This document shows positions 1-13,215 of a DNA stretch of 64,000 bases, in pieces. The position numbers and the translations under genes were made by a program. The notes under the pieces are model-generated. The model saw only the letters and a list, made by a program, of their open reading frames with translations. It ran no database searches and was not told the DNA's origin. Every line of letters starts with the position of its first letter. The stretch's first letter is position 1. This stretch comes from Parelaphostrongylus tenuis (lineage: Eukaryota > Nematoda > Chromadorea > Rhabditida > Metastrongylidae), in NCBI GenBank assembly GCA_019055375.1, contig JAHQIW010000449.1, forward strand, positions 1-64,000, read 5' to 3'.

Positions 1-95
1 CCTGAAGTGATGTCCAAAAAGCTTTGGCTTGCCTCCCCCTTCTAGAATAAACGAAAAAGAAAAAGGTTTGGAACTTAAGAAGGAGCAAGACTCAC

Positions 96-615
96 TTTCG
101 CATCACAAAGACGTTGTACAAATCCCCAACAGCACCCCCTCGCTAGTTGCAAATACTAGGGAAAGTGGTTTGGACATTGGTTGCGGTAGTAGAGTAGACC
201 ATAGCAACAGGCAAAGTTGTAAAACCAGTAGCGGTGAAAGGCCTATCACTCGCTGTAACGGGTTCTGGCAATTTCGTAATGAATGGGCCAGAAATTAATT
301 CCTTGTTATGAAGACATTCTTTGATCTTTTGATTTTATCTCTCAAACACTTTTCTCAGACTTTTTTTCCAATTCAAAATCTTGAGTTTTTTCGGTGAAAA
401 TGATAAAACGACAAGTGTCATGAAACTGATGAAATTTTTTATGTACTCATTCTGACCAGATTTCATGAAATTATATCCAAGACTTTGTATACCTGTAGTA
501 TCATAACAAACGTTCTGCTCATTACCTTGACCTTAGGCACCATTTCCACATTCAAAGGCCATTGAGAATGTAACCGCCAGCGAATTACAAAAGAACCAAT
601 TAAAAATTTTGCCAT
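96..615 (-). pseudogene. Secreted-protein family, copy A (exons 1 and 2; runs off left edge)
   Basis: Two exons of the window's recurrent secreted-protein family are visible: exon 1 at 526-615 (ATG at 615-613, starting MAKF) and exon 2 at 96-252. Exon 2 keeps a CAG acceptor, a GTGAGT donor and the family motif LPVAMVYST, but it then meets a stop after the residues FPSICN. Exon 1 lines up base for base with exon 1 of copy B, but shifts have destroyed the frame and the conserved CGV-PAGQ segment now reads ECGNGA followed by a stop. Exons 3-5 would lie beyond base 1. It is closest to copy B (both have TTLPVAMVYST), and the shared DNA continues upstream. Function of the family is unknown; secretion is inferred from the leader in better copies. 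Called a pseudogene from several disruptions. Confidence 0.75.
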
Positions 616-905
616 CTGTTCTTTCTTGTCTGGTAAAAGTCCTTGCGAGATATTTATGACTGATAGCAGACTTGACTGATAGCACATCCATTGTTTTGCA
701 TACGTTTACAAGGAATAACGGACTTGGCACTCAGCACTTGTACGCGGGTGAAATCACCTTGGCAGTTCTCTAAGTTTTAGAAAGCTTCAGTGTTTCCAAC
801 TAGCTCACCCAAAACGAAAACTCATAGAGCACCTTCTTTGACAAATTATCCTATCCGGAGCACAAAGGAATCGGTTAATGAGATGAAATGTATGTCAAAT
901 GGTCA
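616..905. repeat. Upstream flank of copy A, inverted duplicate of the copy B flank
   Basis: Read on the minus strand, this stretch aligns with the plus strand at 16975-17261 just upstream of copy B, for example GCACAAAGGAATCGGTTAAT here (reverse complement at about 17030-17050). Homology stops near 905, where an RTE element starts. It may carry the ancestral promoter of the A/B subfamily, but no promoter motif can be named. Confidence 0.7.
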
Positions 906-2290
906 TGTGGCAATAATCACACTGTCACCTGTCGTTTTGTTGATCGTCGAGTGACTCGAGCGGGTACCAGCCAAAAAAAAAAAAAAAAAAAACAAAATCA
1001 CTTTCTAGTTTTGCCTATCGCCCGGTGGGTCCTCCTGGCTCTAGGGATTCACTGAACATCATATCTTTCTTCTATAGCTTTTTGTGAAGAAATCAGACCA
1101 ATGGTTCGGTGGTCTTCCTATAAGGCGCTTGATAACCCGAACGAATCCAGTCGGTAAACGGGCTCTCGTCCATCGCGTTGTCGTTAAAGCGCGTCACGTT
1201 CCCGGCCCTATTATTAGTATATCCTAGTGGTGTTGAAAGGCGTCCTCTGATTTCGATCGGGGGGATGTCGTAGGTCGAAACTGCGGATCCTTTCTCTCAT
1301 TTACGACAAACGGGATGCTCATAGTATCGACCTTTCGACTGCGCGTTCGATAACGGGCAAGTGATCTTTCATCCTGCTTCGTAGCGACCCACGTTTCCGC
1401 TGCATACGTCAGGGCAGGGATAATTGTCGAGTCGAAAAGGTGGGCCTGATGTCGGATCTTCTTTGTCCTCTTCACTACGTCTTCGATGCTCTTAAACGTT
1501 CCCAGCCGCTCGTTTTCCTCCTGCTCAACTCTGGAGCTATTTCTTCATCATGTTGATTTCACGACCTAGATAGACATAACTGGGCATTCGGGAGATGCCT
1601 TCCGTTTAGCGGTGAATGGGCATTAGAAACCTATCCGTTCCTCATGACATGTTTTCGTAGATTCAGATGAAGATCCAATTCTTTCCACAGGAGTTGATCG
1701 AAATCGTCACCGTTCGTTCCGTCTTGTCCTGATGTTTTGGTGTTATGAGAATCGATATCGTCGCGAGTGCAGCATAGCGAATATCGTTGTAATTGTCGAC
1801 CGTCAATTTTTACACGTCCCATTTTTTGTCCCATTCTAAAATGTTCGCATGAACGTTTATGTAGGGTGGCAGTGAATATAGTTGTTGGCGAGATTGTATC
1901 AATTTGGTCGAATTCCTCTTCTTAAACGTCAATGGTGATATTGTTTGAGACTGGAAATAAATGTTTGGTCGGTGAAAAACTTTATAAAGCTCATGAAAGG
2001 ATCATTAGGTTACCGAGTAAAGGACGCCCTTGGTTATCCATGAGCACTCTATAGACCCCCTTCTGCTGTCCACTGCGATCCAAGGCTTTCTTTCTTCAGA
2101 TCGTAGTGGGAAAGTGAGACTACAGAAAGTGGTTGTTTTGTGTACTACTGTCGGTGATCACTTCGATGAGTTTGTGTAATCGTGTGAGATGTGGTGCATG
2201 GCACTGAATCCTTTTCAAAACTCTGGATTGTTTCGCATGGCTGTCCTGTCTTCCACTAGTTCTAGTCAATTCTGTTTGAGGATAAATAAG
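906..2290 (-). mobile_element. RTE-type non-LTR retrotransposon, 5'-truncated, decayed
   Basis: Minus-strand translation in broken frames matches the C-terminal half of hookworm RTE reverse transcriptase. The segment TKKIRHQAHLFDSTIIPALT with ALTYAAETW at about 1380-1475 is the conserved post-RT region, followed by a degraded WAGHV-RFND / GRPP-RWSDFF end near 1060-1200. The element ends near 906-930 with the family's ...DDQR-DR stop and ACAGGTGA-type tail. A run of 20 A bases (973-992) lies inside it. The 5' limit near 2290 is where similarity to the copy at 14605-16575 fades. Frameshifts and stops throughout mean it is inactive. It interrupts the homology upstream of copy A. Confidence 0.8.
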
Positions 2291-3899
2291 GTTTAGTTAT
2301 CCTAAACGAGGGCACATGATCTACAGTGGGAGTCAACGGTGGAGCCAAGAACAAATTTCAGTGATTGCAGCCATCACCGTCAAGCACGCGCGATTGAAAT
2401 TTCCAGGTCCCCCGCCTTCTCAGCTACTGAGGGTAGCTCGAACAATAAATAAATCTCCACTCTCGCTTAAATCCGCATGTTCTCGGACGAGACGTGAGAC
2501 GCCGGAAATGCAAGTGCAACGTTCGCATAGAAAAATCTGTTAATGTGAAGATACTGATCAATCAAAAGAAGCATTTTTGCAAACTAGAAATGTCCTTTCA
2601 CACATATATCTGGTGGCAAAATTGCAATGGTATACTATTGCTTTGATAATCTCATTAGTTTTCCACATCTAGCACGCATAGAAAAAGCTTTGATGAAGCT
2701 TAAGTGGTATAGGGATGAGTCCAGAGCTTTTCACGAATTTCAGTGAAATTAAGAGATACGCGATGAGTGAGATGTCTCAAAGAATACATCAATATGAGCA
2801 AGCAAAAGGGAACCATGCCAGAATCTCATATAAGGGTAAATGCATGAAAGACATCAGGTCTGCGGACGTGTGGTAGAAACATCTTGATAAAGACTGGCGA
2901 ATGTATGGGATGGTAGAGTACTGCAGACGACGGTTAAGAACGTAAATGATGCCGGCACTATGCAGAGGCTTCGTTTTGCTCTGCTCACCTCCTCAAACGT
3001 TTGAGTTTCTTAACCTAATAGATTGCTTATGGATCGCTCTCAATTTTAGCAATGTTCTGTCACGATTGTGCAAAACAGAACAAAATTTATTGTTATACAT
3101 CTCACGCAGTGAAATCTGATTCCATTGTGCAACTCTTACAACTTCTTAATGGTTCATCCATTGGAAAGTCCGAAGAGTTCTCGCTTACGATTAGCGATCA
3201 CTTGGACTCATTCAGTCTACGAAGTTCTTGAAAGTAATCTAAAAGTCTTCAATCAAAGCTAAGATTTAGGACCTGTTTGTGCTTCCTCAAGAAAAAAAAA
3301 GACTACATTCAAATCGATTCCGACAATTTTCGCTATTGGATGCCTAGCACTTGTATTCTAGTTCTTAAGCATTAGTTGTGTAACACATTTAAATTACACA
3401 AGGTGGACTGAATTTGGGGCTTTGAATAACGCTTTGGCCTTGGAAAAATTGCACCTCTAACGATTAATTTTCAAAAATTTCTAGGAATCTTTCTGATTAA
3501 TATGATCTCATTCCAATAGTGATCGGTCTCCGTCTTTGAAGCAAAAAATTGCACTCATTAGTGAGATGTTCAACGAGAATTTCACACCGGACTCTTCAAC
3601 TTGAAGCGTAGTGATATTCTGTTTTGTGTCTATTTCGCGAATGATCAAATCAAAAACCTAAACCGGCGTCGATCAATCATCAACGGTGTGCACTGAGTTT
3701 TTTTTTTTTTATTAACGCTAGATGAAGCTGAATAAGCAGTTCCTGCGTCGTTTCAACTGAATTGCTACGTGGCAATCAAATACGATACTTTAGTAGTAGG
3801 CCGGTGAGTTCCGAACGCTATTTTTACAAGATTATTTTTAACAATTAAGGATTCCTCTCCCGATTGTTATTTTTGTGGACTTTACCATCAACGTATATG
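2291..3899. other. No gene recognised
   Basis: AT-rich DNA. The only ORF longer than 70 codons (2316-2543, plus) has no recognisable motif. A T11 run is at about 3700-3710. Nothing else seen. Confidence 0.5.
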
Positions 3900-3945
3900 A
3901 AGTCGTCGTGCTGGTTGTCGCAGTGACTCGAACGGGCACCGGTAA
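3900..3945 (-). mobile_element. RTE 3' tail fragment
   Basis: Contains GTGACTCGAACGGGCACC, which matches the tail region of the RTE copy at about 945-970 (GTGACTCGAGCGGGTACC) in the same orientation. Only the extreme 3' end is left. Confidence 0.5.
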
Positions 3946-4854
3946 CTTTTATTTTTCCCTGCTGCGTGCAAAAGTACTTAAAAGTGCTAATTGAAAAACT
4001 AAATCCGTATAAAATTCATTCCCTCAGCATCCAATCCATTTCGACTGATAACTGTTCATATTAATGAACAATGGTTGTCATAACTGATCACGGGCTGTCG
4101 GTTAATATCAGTATTCATGAGACATATTGTTCTCATAGTCTCAGTCCGTCGTAAGGTATCCATGTCGATTTCACTTCCTCACCAATTGTGACTTTTTAAG
4201 TGCAGTTTTGTCCCTAATGAAATTCCACTGTTTCCCATTAATCGTTGAATTCTCTTAGCCGTCGTCTGTGCTTGTGGCTGCGTGTTTGTCTAATCGTAAT
4301 GTAATGTGGCCGTGGAAAAGAATGGTGATCCTATAAAGTTCTTGTTATTAGAGTGCAGTAAAGGACAATTTTTATTCATACAAAGCACAACAGTCTTGAA
4401 AAGTCAGTGTAGGCTTTTCGGGCAACCTAAAAAGTCCGTGATGTTCCAACGGGATAACAAATTTTTTGAGAATGAAAGCTCATTCCCATCTCTCACTGCA
4501 TGTTAATTTATGCAATCTAATTTGCATATTCGCAATCCTAAACTTTATCATCTCTCATTTATCTCAGCAACGACTTTACAACATGACTCTGCCTGCCGCA
4601 AAACGAATATATTATCAAAGAACAATTACATTGTCTTCTTGTAGCTCTAAAATCATATATTTACGACACAAAATTTTTAGTTTTTGATATGCTCTCAATT
4701 TATACAATACCCATAAATAATCATGGTGAATTGATATAGTAAGCAATTAAGGCTTGTAGTCTGCAGATCCGATAATGTATGCAGTCAGTCCTGAATAATA
4801 CTACTCTCTGCAGCAATGTCATTCTTTTCAAAAACTCTCAATAGTAATTATCTG
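3946..4854. other. No gene recognised
   Basis: AT-rich sequence with two short overlapping plus-strand ORFs (4306-4506, 4466-4687) that show no domain, signal peptide or splice context. Nothing supported. Confidence 0.45.
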
Positions 4855-5260
4855 GTAATATGATAACATGTTTTAAGCCTTTTTGAGGTCTAATATGGCA
4901 CTTGTATATTACTAGACAGCTGTTTTTGCCTTTCCAGGGTCATCAGTACAGTGCGCCTTTCGGTTCAGCCGATTCCTGGCAGGGATATGCGCCTACTTAT
5001 AAATGAAATAAATGCCAAATTATTCAAAATCAACCGTATATCGAGTGACAAATCCCCCCGACATTGCAGTGGCTACAGTCGAGTACTCCATGGCTGAATA
5101 ATGATGAATTATACCTATATGTTCGACTTTTTACATAGACCTCGCTCCCAATAACAATAATGATCTAATAATGTGATAACATGTTCTGAGCCTCTTTTGA
5201 GGCCTTGTATTTCACTCAAACAGTACTAGACAGTTGAAAAGCCGAAAAAAGCGAGACTGA
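4855..5260. repeat. Direct repeat pair with a relic hammerhead-type core
   Basis: About 70 bases at 4855-4935 recur at 5170-5245 (both start GATAACATGTT and reach TACTAGACAG). On the minus strand near 4900-4965 the sequence reads CTGATGA, then a short hairpin, then AAAAACAGCTGTC, which resembles a hammerhead core with a palindromic stem III but lacks the GAAA. The flank GGCTTAAAACAT is shared with the hammerhead-like repeat at 27975-28060. Confidence 0.4.
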
Positions 5261-6395
5261 GTAGTTTAGGCGACATATTTTCCTATACTCGTGCAGGTCC
5301 AACCTTAACAAATAGCTTTGATATGACCACGTGCATGGTGATTGCGACTTCAGAGACCTGATCGGCCACCTTCCTGCGATCTATATTACTCTATACTGCC
5401 AAATTTTAAATAAAATCTCTTCCGCATGGTTATTTCGTCTTCCATTTCTTGACAATACAGATCTTTTGATTTCTACGGATCGTTATTAGTTCATGTAATC
5501 AAAGAAGAGTGGCATATACTTGCGTTAAGAAGCAACACTGTGCGAAAAACCATAATCGTTTTAGGAGAAACTGTTAAATGCTATATATTTTCCCATTTAT
5601 TCAGTGTTTCGGTATATAAAAAGCTTTCCGTAGTTGAGGTGTACACTTCTGCCTTCGGCAAGACAATCAGAGCGAATAATTGTTTACTGTGTTTACGTTG
5701 AATATTTTATCAAGTGAACAAAACATGGCCATCCCTCATTTGCTACATATATTAGTTACGGTAAACATGACCATTTTTTCCATTGCTACAATATATTAGT
5801 TACGGTATAATCTAAATAATATATATTCTATTATTGCTTAATTATATTGAATTATAGGATTATAGACACTGTGTTGGTAATGACTGCAGACTCTGGAAAA
5901 TTCTTTTTTACTTTTTTTAGCAATAGTATGATGTTATAGGCCATTCATATTAAAATTATTAAGTAGTACGCCAAAACATTCCTCTTCAGTCGGAAGTCAA
6001 ACCCTCACTTCACTATACTTCGAAGCGCGGTGCTACAAAATGGACCCTGCCCAAACCCACTTTGTTGCTAACCCCTTTCTTCTTAACTTTAGACTTTAAA
6101 TAGGAGAGAAGTAGTGCAACAGGTTATCTTATATACTTCGTGGTAAAATGAGTCGATGCTTTGTAGATTATTGTAAAGGTGCTAGTCGTAGAAATTGTAA
6201 GAATTGTGCCTAACTAAATATCTTGAGTAAGGTTTTGGAAATCACAAAATTGTAAAGCTAGATTGCGCAATTCCCTCCCAAGGACACATTAAAACACTAC
6301 TCATGATTCGAACACTCAAGATTTCACCGTTCTTTGGAAGTCCAACTTTTTCGTTAGATATTCTGTTATGTCTAAGAAAGACTGAGCGATCCCCC
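5261..6395. other. No gene recognised
   Basis: AT-rich, with an imperfect internal repeat near 5745-5815 (both copies contain ATATATTAGTTACGGTA). No coding exon or RNA gene seen. Confidence 0.45.
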
Positions 6396-6475
6396 AAATT
6401 TTTCACCCCAGGCGGAGGTTGGAGCCTACGTTTCATCCTTATCAAAGAGCGCGTATTACTACTACGTCACTAAAG
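6396..6475 (-). repeat. Possible tRNA-derived SINE fragment
   Basis: Minus strand carries an A-box-like stretch and GGCTCCAACCTCC, similar to the B-box region of the SINE-like family seen at 13.9, 37.8 and 60.0 kb. Weak and degraded; could be chance. Confidence 0.25.
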
Positions 6476-9400
6476 ACCACACTTTTGCCACCCTCTTTCT
6501 CCAACATAGACTAGCGAATATGTCAACAAGCTTTGGTCTGTGGACGACGCATATCGCCATCAAACCCATTTAAGCTAGAACACCTTTTGCTGAATGGTAC
6601 ATCTAATACCAAGAGCTCTTTTCATTTTTACTGCTTTCTATCATCGGTATGATGTTGTAGAGAGAATCATCATTCATTCTTATTACTCAAAACATCATTG
6701 GAGGTGATTGAAGGCATATCTGGCTTTTACAATGACTTGTGGTGAATCAAGTCAGTGCCGATTTTCCTTCAAAACAGGCTGGTTGAGAATACATTCAGAA
6801 AGGCTGATTTTTGGTTTTTCTTCCGTTTTTGAGATTTGTTACTGAAATGATCACCAGCACTATTGTTTCCGCTATAATTCTCAACAAATCTGTCAATTTT
6901 TTAGCTGAAACGTTTTTGTGGAGAAATGCATTTTCCGTTATATGCACCACAGTTCGGCAACCAGATCATTGCATTGGGATGCTATACTCGTGAGGGACTT
7001 CTCAGCATTTGAAAAGAAACATGGAGAGATTACTATAACATATAAAAAATCATGCCTTCCGTTTCGAGTGTTTCTTAAGACCATGCTCAAATTGCAACAC
7101 TGTATGGGTGCCCATAACAGACCCACGCATGGCTCACAAATAATTAACCAGGCATATTCATACTTAACTATGGATCTTTCGCCATTTCTCTAGAACTCGA
7201 AGAAAAAATTATCATTGTTGCAGCTTTGTTTATTTCCAACTGTATAACACAGCGCCTAGTACTGTCGGTAAAATGACTGGAAAATCGAGAGAACTGTTCA
7301 GAGGCACATCATTGCTGCCTGGTACAACAAAAAAAAAACTTTCCTTATTGTCTACCTTCTCTTCAAATTTTTACAGCAAATTCTCTTTGCGACCAATTCG
7401 GTATCCGCTGAAACTTTCTCATCTGCGTATAAAATTGATTTTAATTCCAGATGTGTGTCGCCCTGATTCCTTTGAAGTTCTATGGCACAAGTACAAAATT
7501 TTCATTTAGTTGCCCTGCATGAATAGGAAGGAGTCAATGTTAGAGTGGACTGGTGCAAGTTTGCTTGGTTGACCCAATGGTAGAACCACTGATTATGCTT
7601 TTACTGAACGGCATGTCTATATGAGTTTATACCACACTATTCCTAAAATATCAGCAAATCAAACTTGCTGAACGAACGATCAGCGCGAACTACATCCACT
7701 GAGACTTAATGGATGAATTGAGTCATTTTCATTATAAGTCCACCACTTCTTACATAAGTCAATTGAATTACCAAGGGCTGGAGCTAAAGGCGATTCTGGC
7801 AATGATAATCCCATAGTAGAATTTTAATACACTATTACTACACTTTTATTGATCCATACATTTACACAAGTCGTCATCGCACAAACACTGCGGTTCCTTC
7901 TCAAATTGAAAACTTTCTTAATAAATTTTTTCTCATCCCTCCAAAGATTTTCGCATATTGTGCGTGCTCCTCTCGGCTACTGCCTGAGGATATGGACTTT
8001 TTCGGGAAAGTCGGGGAAATATTAGTCTTGTCCATTTTCCATGCAGTCCTGGTGACAGCAAAGCTGAGGGGTTCCCATATTGCAAGAGAGTGTTGGCATG
8101 GGGATTGAACCATAGCTTTTGCTTATCACCTTGCTTACGATACATCCTACCACTAGCCACTGCGTCGCTCCGTCCCTCATGAATTCAAAAACGATCAGTC
8201 GATATAACTCAAAGACCTCTACCTTAATTGGTTCAGGTTTATTCAGACTTATTGCGAACAACTCAATGCACAGAGGGATACCTACCTAGTTGCATCACTC
8301 TCACCTCATAATGAAACCGTTGATTTAACCCTATTCACTATCACGTGAAATACAACAGCAGATCCTACACCGACGACACTCAATCTTGGTAGAGAAACTA
8401 CAAAAGATAATGTACGTGGTTCCAGTTAGCGCTTACTTATTCCGACGGTAAAGAGCGTAATCAAGGCGTCTGTATTAGCCAGTTATATCCATAGCATGTA
8501 CGCTGTCATTAAATCAACTATTAAATTTACTAAACAAAGATGTTAAGTAAGCCATATTATACCATCACTGCTCTATAACACTCATTTTCCCGAATAAACT
8601 ACTTTCCTACTCTACATACTCATAACTAGCAAATCTGCCTATTTGGCAGATAATCCCTAGACAAAACGTTGCATAGGCGAGTCATCGCAGCTGATTCGTC
8701 ATTCTTGCCTCGCAGCCGACCCGTATCGTACTTGAAAGCTATCTACAGTTAAAAATATGCAGGATAACTGGGAGATAGTCAAGCCCACATCAATGTCATT
8801 TGCCTATTTACGAAGTGCACAAATCAGAATAACTCTCTTTTCAACATCGCTTTGTGCTCCTGCATGACCTTCTCCGCTCAGCTTTGCTTTGATAGCATCA
8901 TAAATCAAATCTTTTCAGCCAAGTTTCACACTCGTCATCCACACACATTGAAGCTGTCGCAGTCCTGATATATCCCTGTACATTGCTACTTTCGCAACGT
9001 CTCTATTTCATGAGCCCTCTTTGAGCTTGTTACAACAGGCCATTATTATCACCCAATTCATTTTCCTTATCAAGATGCTCCTTTAGAAATAATTTGTATT
9101 CATTGACACTATTTGCATATTGTACATACTATTCTTCCTAATATTCACTCACCCTACAGAACTGACTTCCTCATGACTAGTGCTGTCCTACCCCCTCCCC
9201 CGTAAGATCCTTGCAGTATGATCACATTGATACTTAGATATTTGTACATATGATGAACCTGCTACGCTGTAGTAATTCGTGTGAATATAGTTGGTCTAAA
9301 AGTTTAATCACCCAAGATTGAGGTCTTGGCGATAAAATGAAACCTGTATGGTAAACGATAGAAGATGAGCATTCCATATCCGATTAGCCAATACAGGGTG

Positions 9401-10610
9401 GTAATACTATGCGTCGCTCACACTATTCGATATATCCTAATGAATTTATTTAGAATTTCAGGCAGACCGGGTAGTAAAGAATTAGAGACGATTTAATTTT
9501 GGCGAGCGACGCAAGAACCGTGTTCGAAAAATGTGACTGAAGCAGATGCACCTGGACTTTGACGTCGAATGCTTAATTTTTTAGCAAATCTTCGAAGCTT
9601 CTACTATAGTAACAAGTAATAAACTTGAAATATTAAGCTTAACGAACGGGATTCGATAATGACTAGCATATGTGTGCGAAAAGTCAACCGAGTATGAATC
9701 ATTGAGCTTGGAAAGAACTAAATACTTAAAATAGACCAACATTAACAACATTGTATCGATTGTCATCGTATCTTGTATCGAATAAGTTTTTTCATCATAT
9801 CAAATGTGTTCCCATTGTCATCAAGAGAATATACCTAAAACATTCCTCTTAACAAACTGTTCTATCAATAATGACATTCGTTCGAAACTGTGTGGTAAGG
9901 ATCAGAATTAAAAGATGAAGAGAACTGAGTCAAAATGATAGAGTTGAATACTAGAAGAAGAAATCTGCTACCATGCTAGCATCAGCAAAGTTTCTCCGCC
10001 CCACTAATACTCTGTCTAATGAATTATCAGCAATGGTCAAAGATAGCGTTTAAGTAACCTCTATTGAGGCCCAAGGATTAGAATGGAATCCGCAGAAGTT
10101 TAGTGAGAGATAGTCACTACCAAGATCATTCATTTTCACGACCATACCTGGCAAATTCAGGAAGCTACGAATGTTTCAGAGAGTAGCTACTAGGTTGAGG
10201 AAAAAGTCCCCATAACATCCGTAAAACAAATTTTATGTTTGTCTCGTATCGGTTCTTGTAAATTCATGGGAATATCTCAGGGATATTTCATAAGAAGCAT
10301 CTGAACTGAGTCTGCTATGCACTAAGGAAAAGTACCCGAGAAGCTCGAGATGTTGAATTGCGGAAGCTTGCAGATTGTTGGCAGGAGGCTGTGAGCAAGA
10401 TGGTTTTTTTTTCGAGAATAATTATTGCTGCTTTCGATGAATTTATGTACAAACTTTGAATCTTCAGCGGGTGTTGAAGTTTCTCATCTCATATTTGATG
10501 GGACACTCTTCTACAAAACCACACAATATTTTAAACAAATATAGCCTTTCACTTTGATAGTTCAGTAAAAAAAACACCGAAACAACGTGAAGGGACGAAT
10601 GTACGTCTAA
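6476..10610. other. Long gene-poor stretch
   Basis: Four kilobases with only short unsupported ORFs. Bases 7090-7200 weakly resemble the flank of the palindromic hammerhead element at 48.87 kb (GTGCCCAT, GGCTCA, CAGGCATATT). Three overlapping minus-strand ORFs at 7901-8261 show no family motif. No RNA gene, transposase or splice-bounded exon was recognised. Confidence 0.4.
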
Positions 10611-10625
10611 AAATTATGGAATTAC

Positions 10626-10799
10626 CTGACTAGGATTAGTTTTGCTGTGTACCTGAAGAAAACCACATTGATCCAACCCACGGATTACTACCTTCTCTGA
10701 CAAATGCTCGATCGTTACCTCTTCTCGACTGAAAAAGTACAGCTTGTCATCAGACACGAGATCACTGACGAAAGCACACAAAACGAGGAAAAATAGCAT
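10626..10799 (-). CDS. Candidate exon, hydrophobic start, unidentified
   Basis: A minus-strand open frame starts MLFFLVLCAFVSDLVSDD, which looks like a short signal peptide, continues with an acidic and basic stretch, and ends at CAG followed by GTAATT, a good donor at 10625-10621. An alternative is an internal exon beginning at 10728 after a TTTTTCAG acceptor. Only the downstream part (SREEVTIEHLSEK, then GLDQCGFLQV) would then be coding. It lies about 0.8 kb downstream, on the same strand, of the candidate exon at 11604-11731 and could belong to the same gene. No domain is recognised with confidence. Confidence 0.25.
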
Positions 10800-11603
10800 A
10801 AATTCATCCGAATACGTAACTGGCCACTAAATAGAAGAGAGCGAAGCGCAGAACAATGCAGTCTCCAACATTCATTGAGTGACTCAAACGAATAGCATTA
10901 GAAGTAGGTATACAGTAGCCATTTAGCGTGTCCCAGCTTTCAAATGAATCCATTTATTTTGAACTCAAAAGCCATGCTTTTCATCGGAGAAACTTGAGAA
11001 AACTAAGTAAGGTTATTAGTTTCTCCTCTGTAGACTTAGTTTCTCACAAATATCCGCTCTTGAGCGCAGGATCAGACGTGAAATGACTTGTACACATCAT
11101 TTTTATATAAATCATCCATCGATATTGGATACCTCGAGCATCATCGCACGTCTTGAGTAAAAACAAAACCCACTAAGAATAGAGGACCCACAACTAAACA
11201 TATGAGTTAGGACCAGACGTTTTGGACATTATCCATTGCTGAATCTCTAGCTGACTCAGCAGATCTCTAAAATTTATTGGTCCAGCTCTCAAAACGATGA
11301 CATGGTTCATTTCAATATGTTATCCACAGCATTCAATTATATGTTTTTCTTTAACCTTTTCGAGACCGTGGATCCACAGCCTCTGCATCTTTAACCAGCA
11401 ACCCTGGAGGGCTTGCTCCACCTCCTCTACATCTCCGACTCCTTATCTTCTGCGTTTAACTATAGCAAATCGCTGTGTCTAACAATGGCATGCTGTTGCG
11501 CAGAACAGTGCCACGTTGCTGCGTCTAAAGATGACACGCCGGGTTAAAGATATATAAGGAGGGTGGAGCAAACCGTCCAGAGTTGTCAGTTAGAGATGCA
11601 TAC

Positions 11604-11731
11604 CCATGGGTCCACGGTTCTCAGAAGGTTAAGATCATCACTCGAGACGTATGCATTGGCAACAAAATTTAACTCAGTAAAGCTTCGTTTACGCAAAATT
11701 TCACCACATGTGTAACTGGGAACTCGCGAAA
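11604..11731 (-). CDS. Candidate internal exon, weakly netrin/TIMP-like
   Basis: The 128-base minus-strand frame is bounded by a TATTTCTAG acceptor and a GTATGC donor. It has no internal stop. It encodes SYTCGEILRKRSF, then FVANAYVSSDDL. The order Cys, about ten residues, Ser-Phe, then FVA-AYV recalls the start of netrin/TIMP-type modules in nematode secreted proteins, but the second cysteine expected there is a threonine here. That resemblance is an inference from memory and is weak. Alternatives are an unrelated exon or chance open frame. Confidence 0.28.
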
Positions 11732-13215
11732 CTAGAAATAAATCGTAAAAAACAAAACAGCACAATATCACCGAAAATAAACCATCTTATGAATGCTCTC
11801 TCACCTATGAATCCAAAATTTTGTAGCACGTTTTGACACCTCGGTTTGGCCTTTGATTCCAAACATATTCAGCCAATCTAAAAACATACTACATTCCTAC
11901 TGGAGAAAAAATGACCATAGAATAGTTAATAATCTAAATACACAAGGCGTGGACACATATTCGAACGATTCAGTGTTTCAGCAATCACTTCCTCTACTGA
12001 TTTAATAGAACTATCTATCGGGAGCCATATCGTTTAAAGCAAACCGTTGGCCGTGAGTTGTTCACATTGATTCCAGCGCCTACGGAAATAAAATTCGGAT
12101 AAAATTATCACAATGCAATTCTTCGCTAGAAATGGTCAACCTACACATACCAATCAAATCAGTAGATCGTCATTACGAACTTTTTGCAGCAGCCAAAAGA
12201 CCACCCACTTTGTGTGACCGGTTTAAGTGGAAATCATTAGGCCATTTAATCCGCATTGGAAAGTCCCTATAAGGAACGCCTCATGAGAATCGTAAGAAAG
12301 TCTCCATATACAATTCCTTTTATATTAACTTGGCAAAAATAACTGATCACTGCATGAAGACATAGTTGTTGCTTGATTAGGGTTTTTTCTTCCTCTTAGA
12401 AAAAAACTTCAAGTCTTTATGCTATCAGCGGTCCATAATTTTCCTTAAAACCCATCTAGACTTTTGGTGCACATAAAACTTTTCAAGTTCGTAACTCAGT
12501 ACTTTTCCTTGATACCAAGAGAACGGACCGCGAGCACGGCAGTAACCTCGCTTCGCTGCCGCGTGCGGCGGAGGTGGCTTCGTGTCGCAGTCGTCCCAAA
12601 GGGGTTGTTTAAGAGAGCAGATCCAAGACTGATAATGTTAGCATTTATTGGTCAGTATAACAGAGCACAATGACAATAAAATGGTCGACATATCGGTGGT
12701 TTCGCCTTTTTCGAGATTGGAAAAGTTACAAGGGCCTGCACTTTACTCAGTCAAACACTTTTGTAACTATAGCAGATAGAACTTAGTACAAAAAAATCAA
12801 TCGCTTAGTGAACAGTTTCCTTGTCTCATGTGCTTATATAGTCCAGTACAAGGTGTAATCTGCTCTTTGCTGGCTACAGCGCACCACGAAAGATTTTCGA
12901 CAAAGCGAACTTACTTTTAAGATCTTTGCTCTCCAAGCATAACTCGAATGAGAACAAAGCAAGAACGAGAGCCGAGAATGCATTGCCGGAGGTAAACCAC
13001 AATTTTGTTTTCGCTGCGACAGCGCACTTTGACGGCCTCTTTAGGGAACCAAGGAGTAAGTATGCTCTGCTCGGTGGGTTAAAGCCTCTATGTAAACACG
13101 CACAGAGTACAGCCTCTTCCGTACCCGAAAGATTTGTTCTTTAAATCTACAACTATTTATAAAATCTGATTGATTTCGTTTTCCCAGGCTGAGCAAGTCG
13201 CACCCCTACTATCAC
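11732..13215. other. No gene recognised; one GC-rich patch
   Basis: Mostly AT-rich. Bases 12520-12610 are markedly GC-rich, with a self-complementary GCCGCGTGCGGCGG core. The ORFs here (12464-12673, 12926-13144) lack motifs; the second ends near a GTAAGT that could be a donor at about 13055. Confidence 0.35.

Noticed and set aside
11540..11570. TATATAAGGAGGG as a core promoter
   Set aside because: A TATA-like string in AT-rich DNA without a downstream exon on the plus strand is not evidence.
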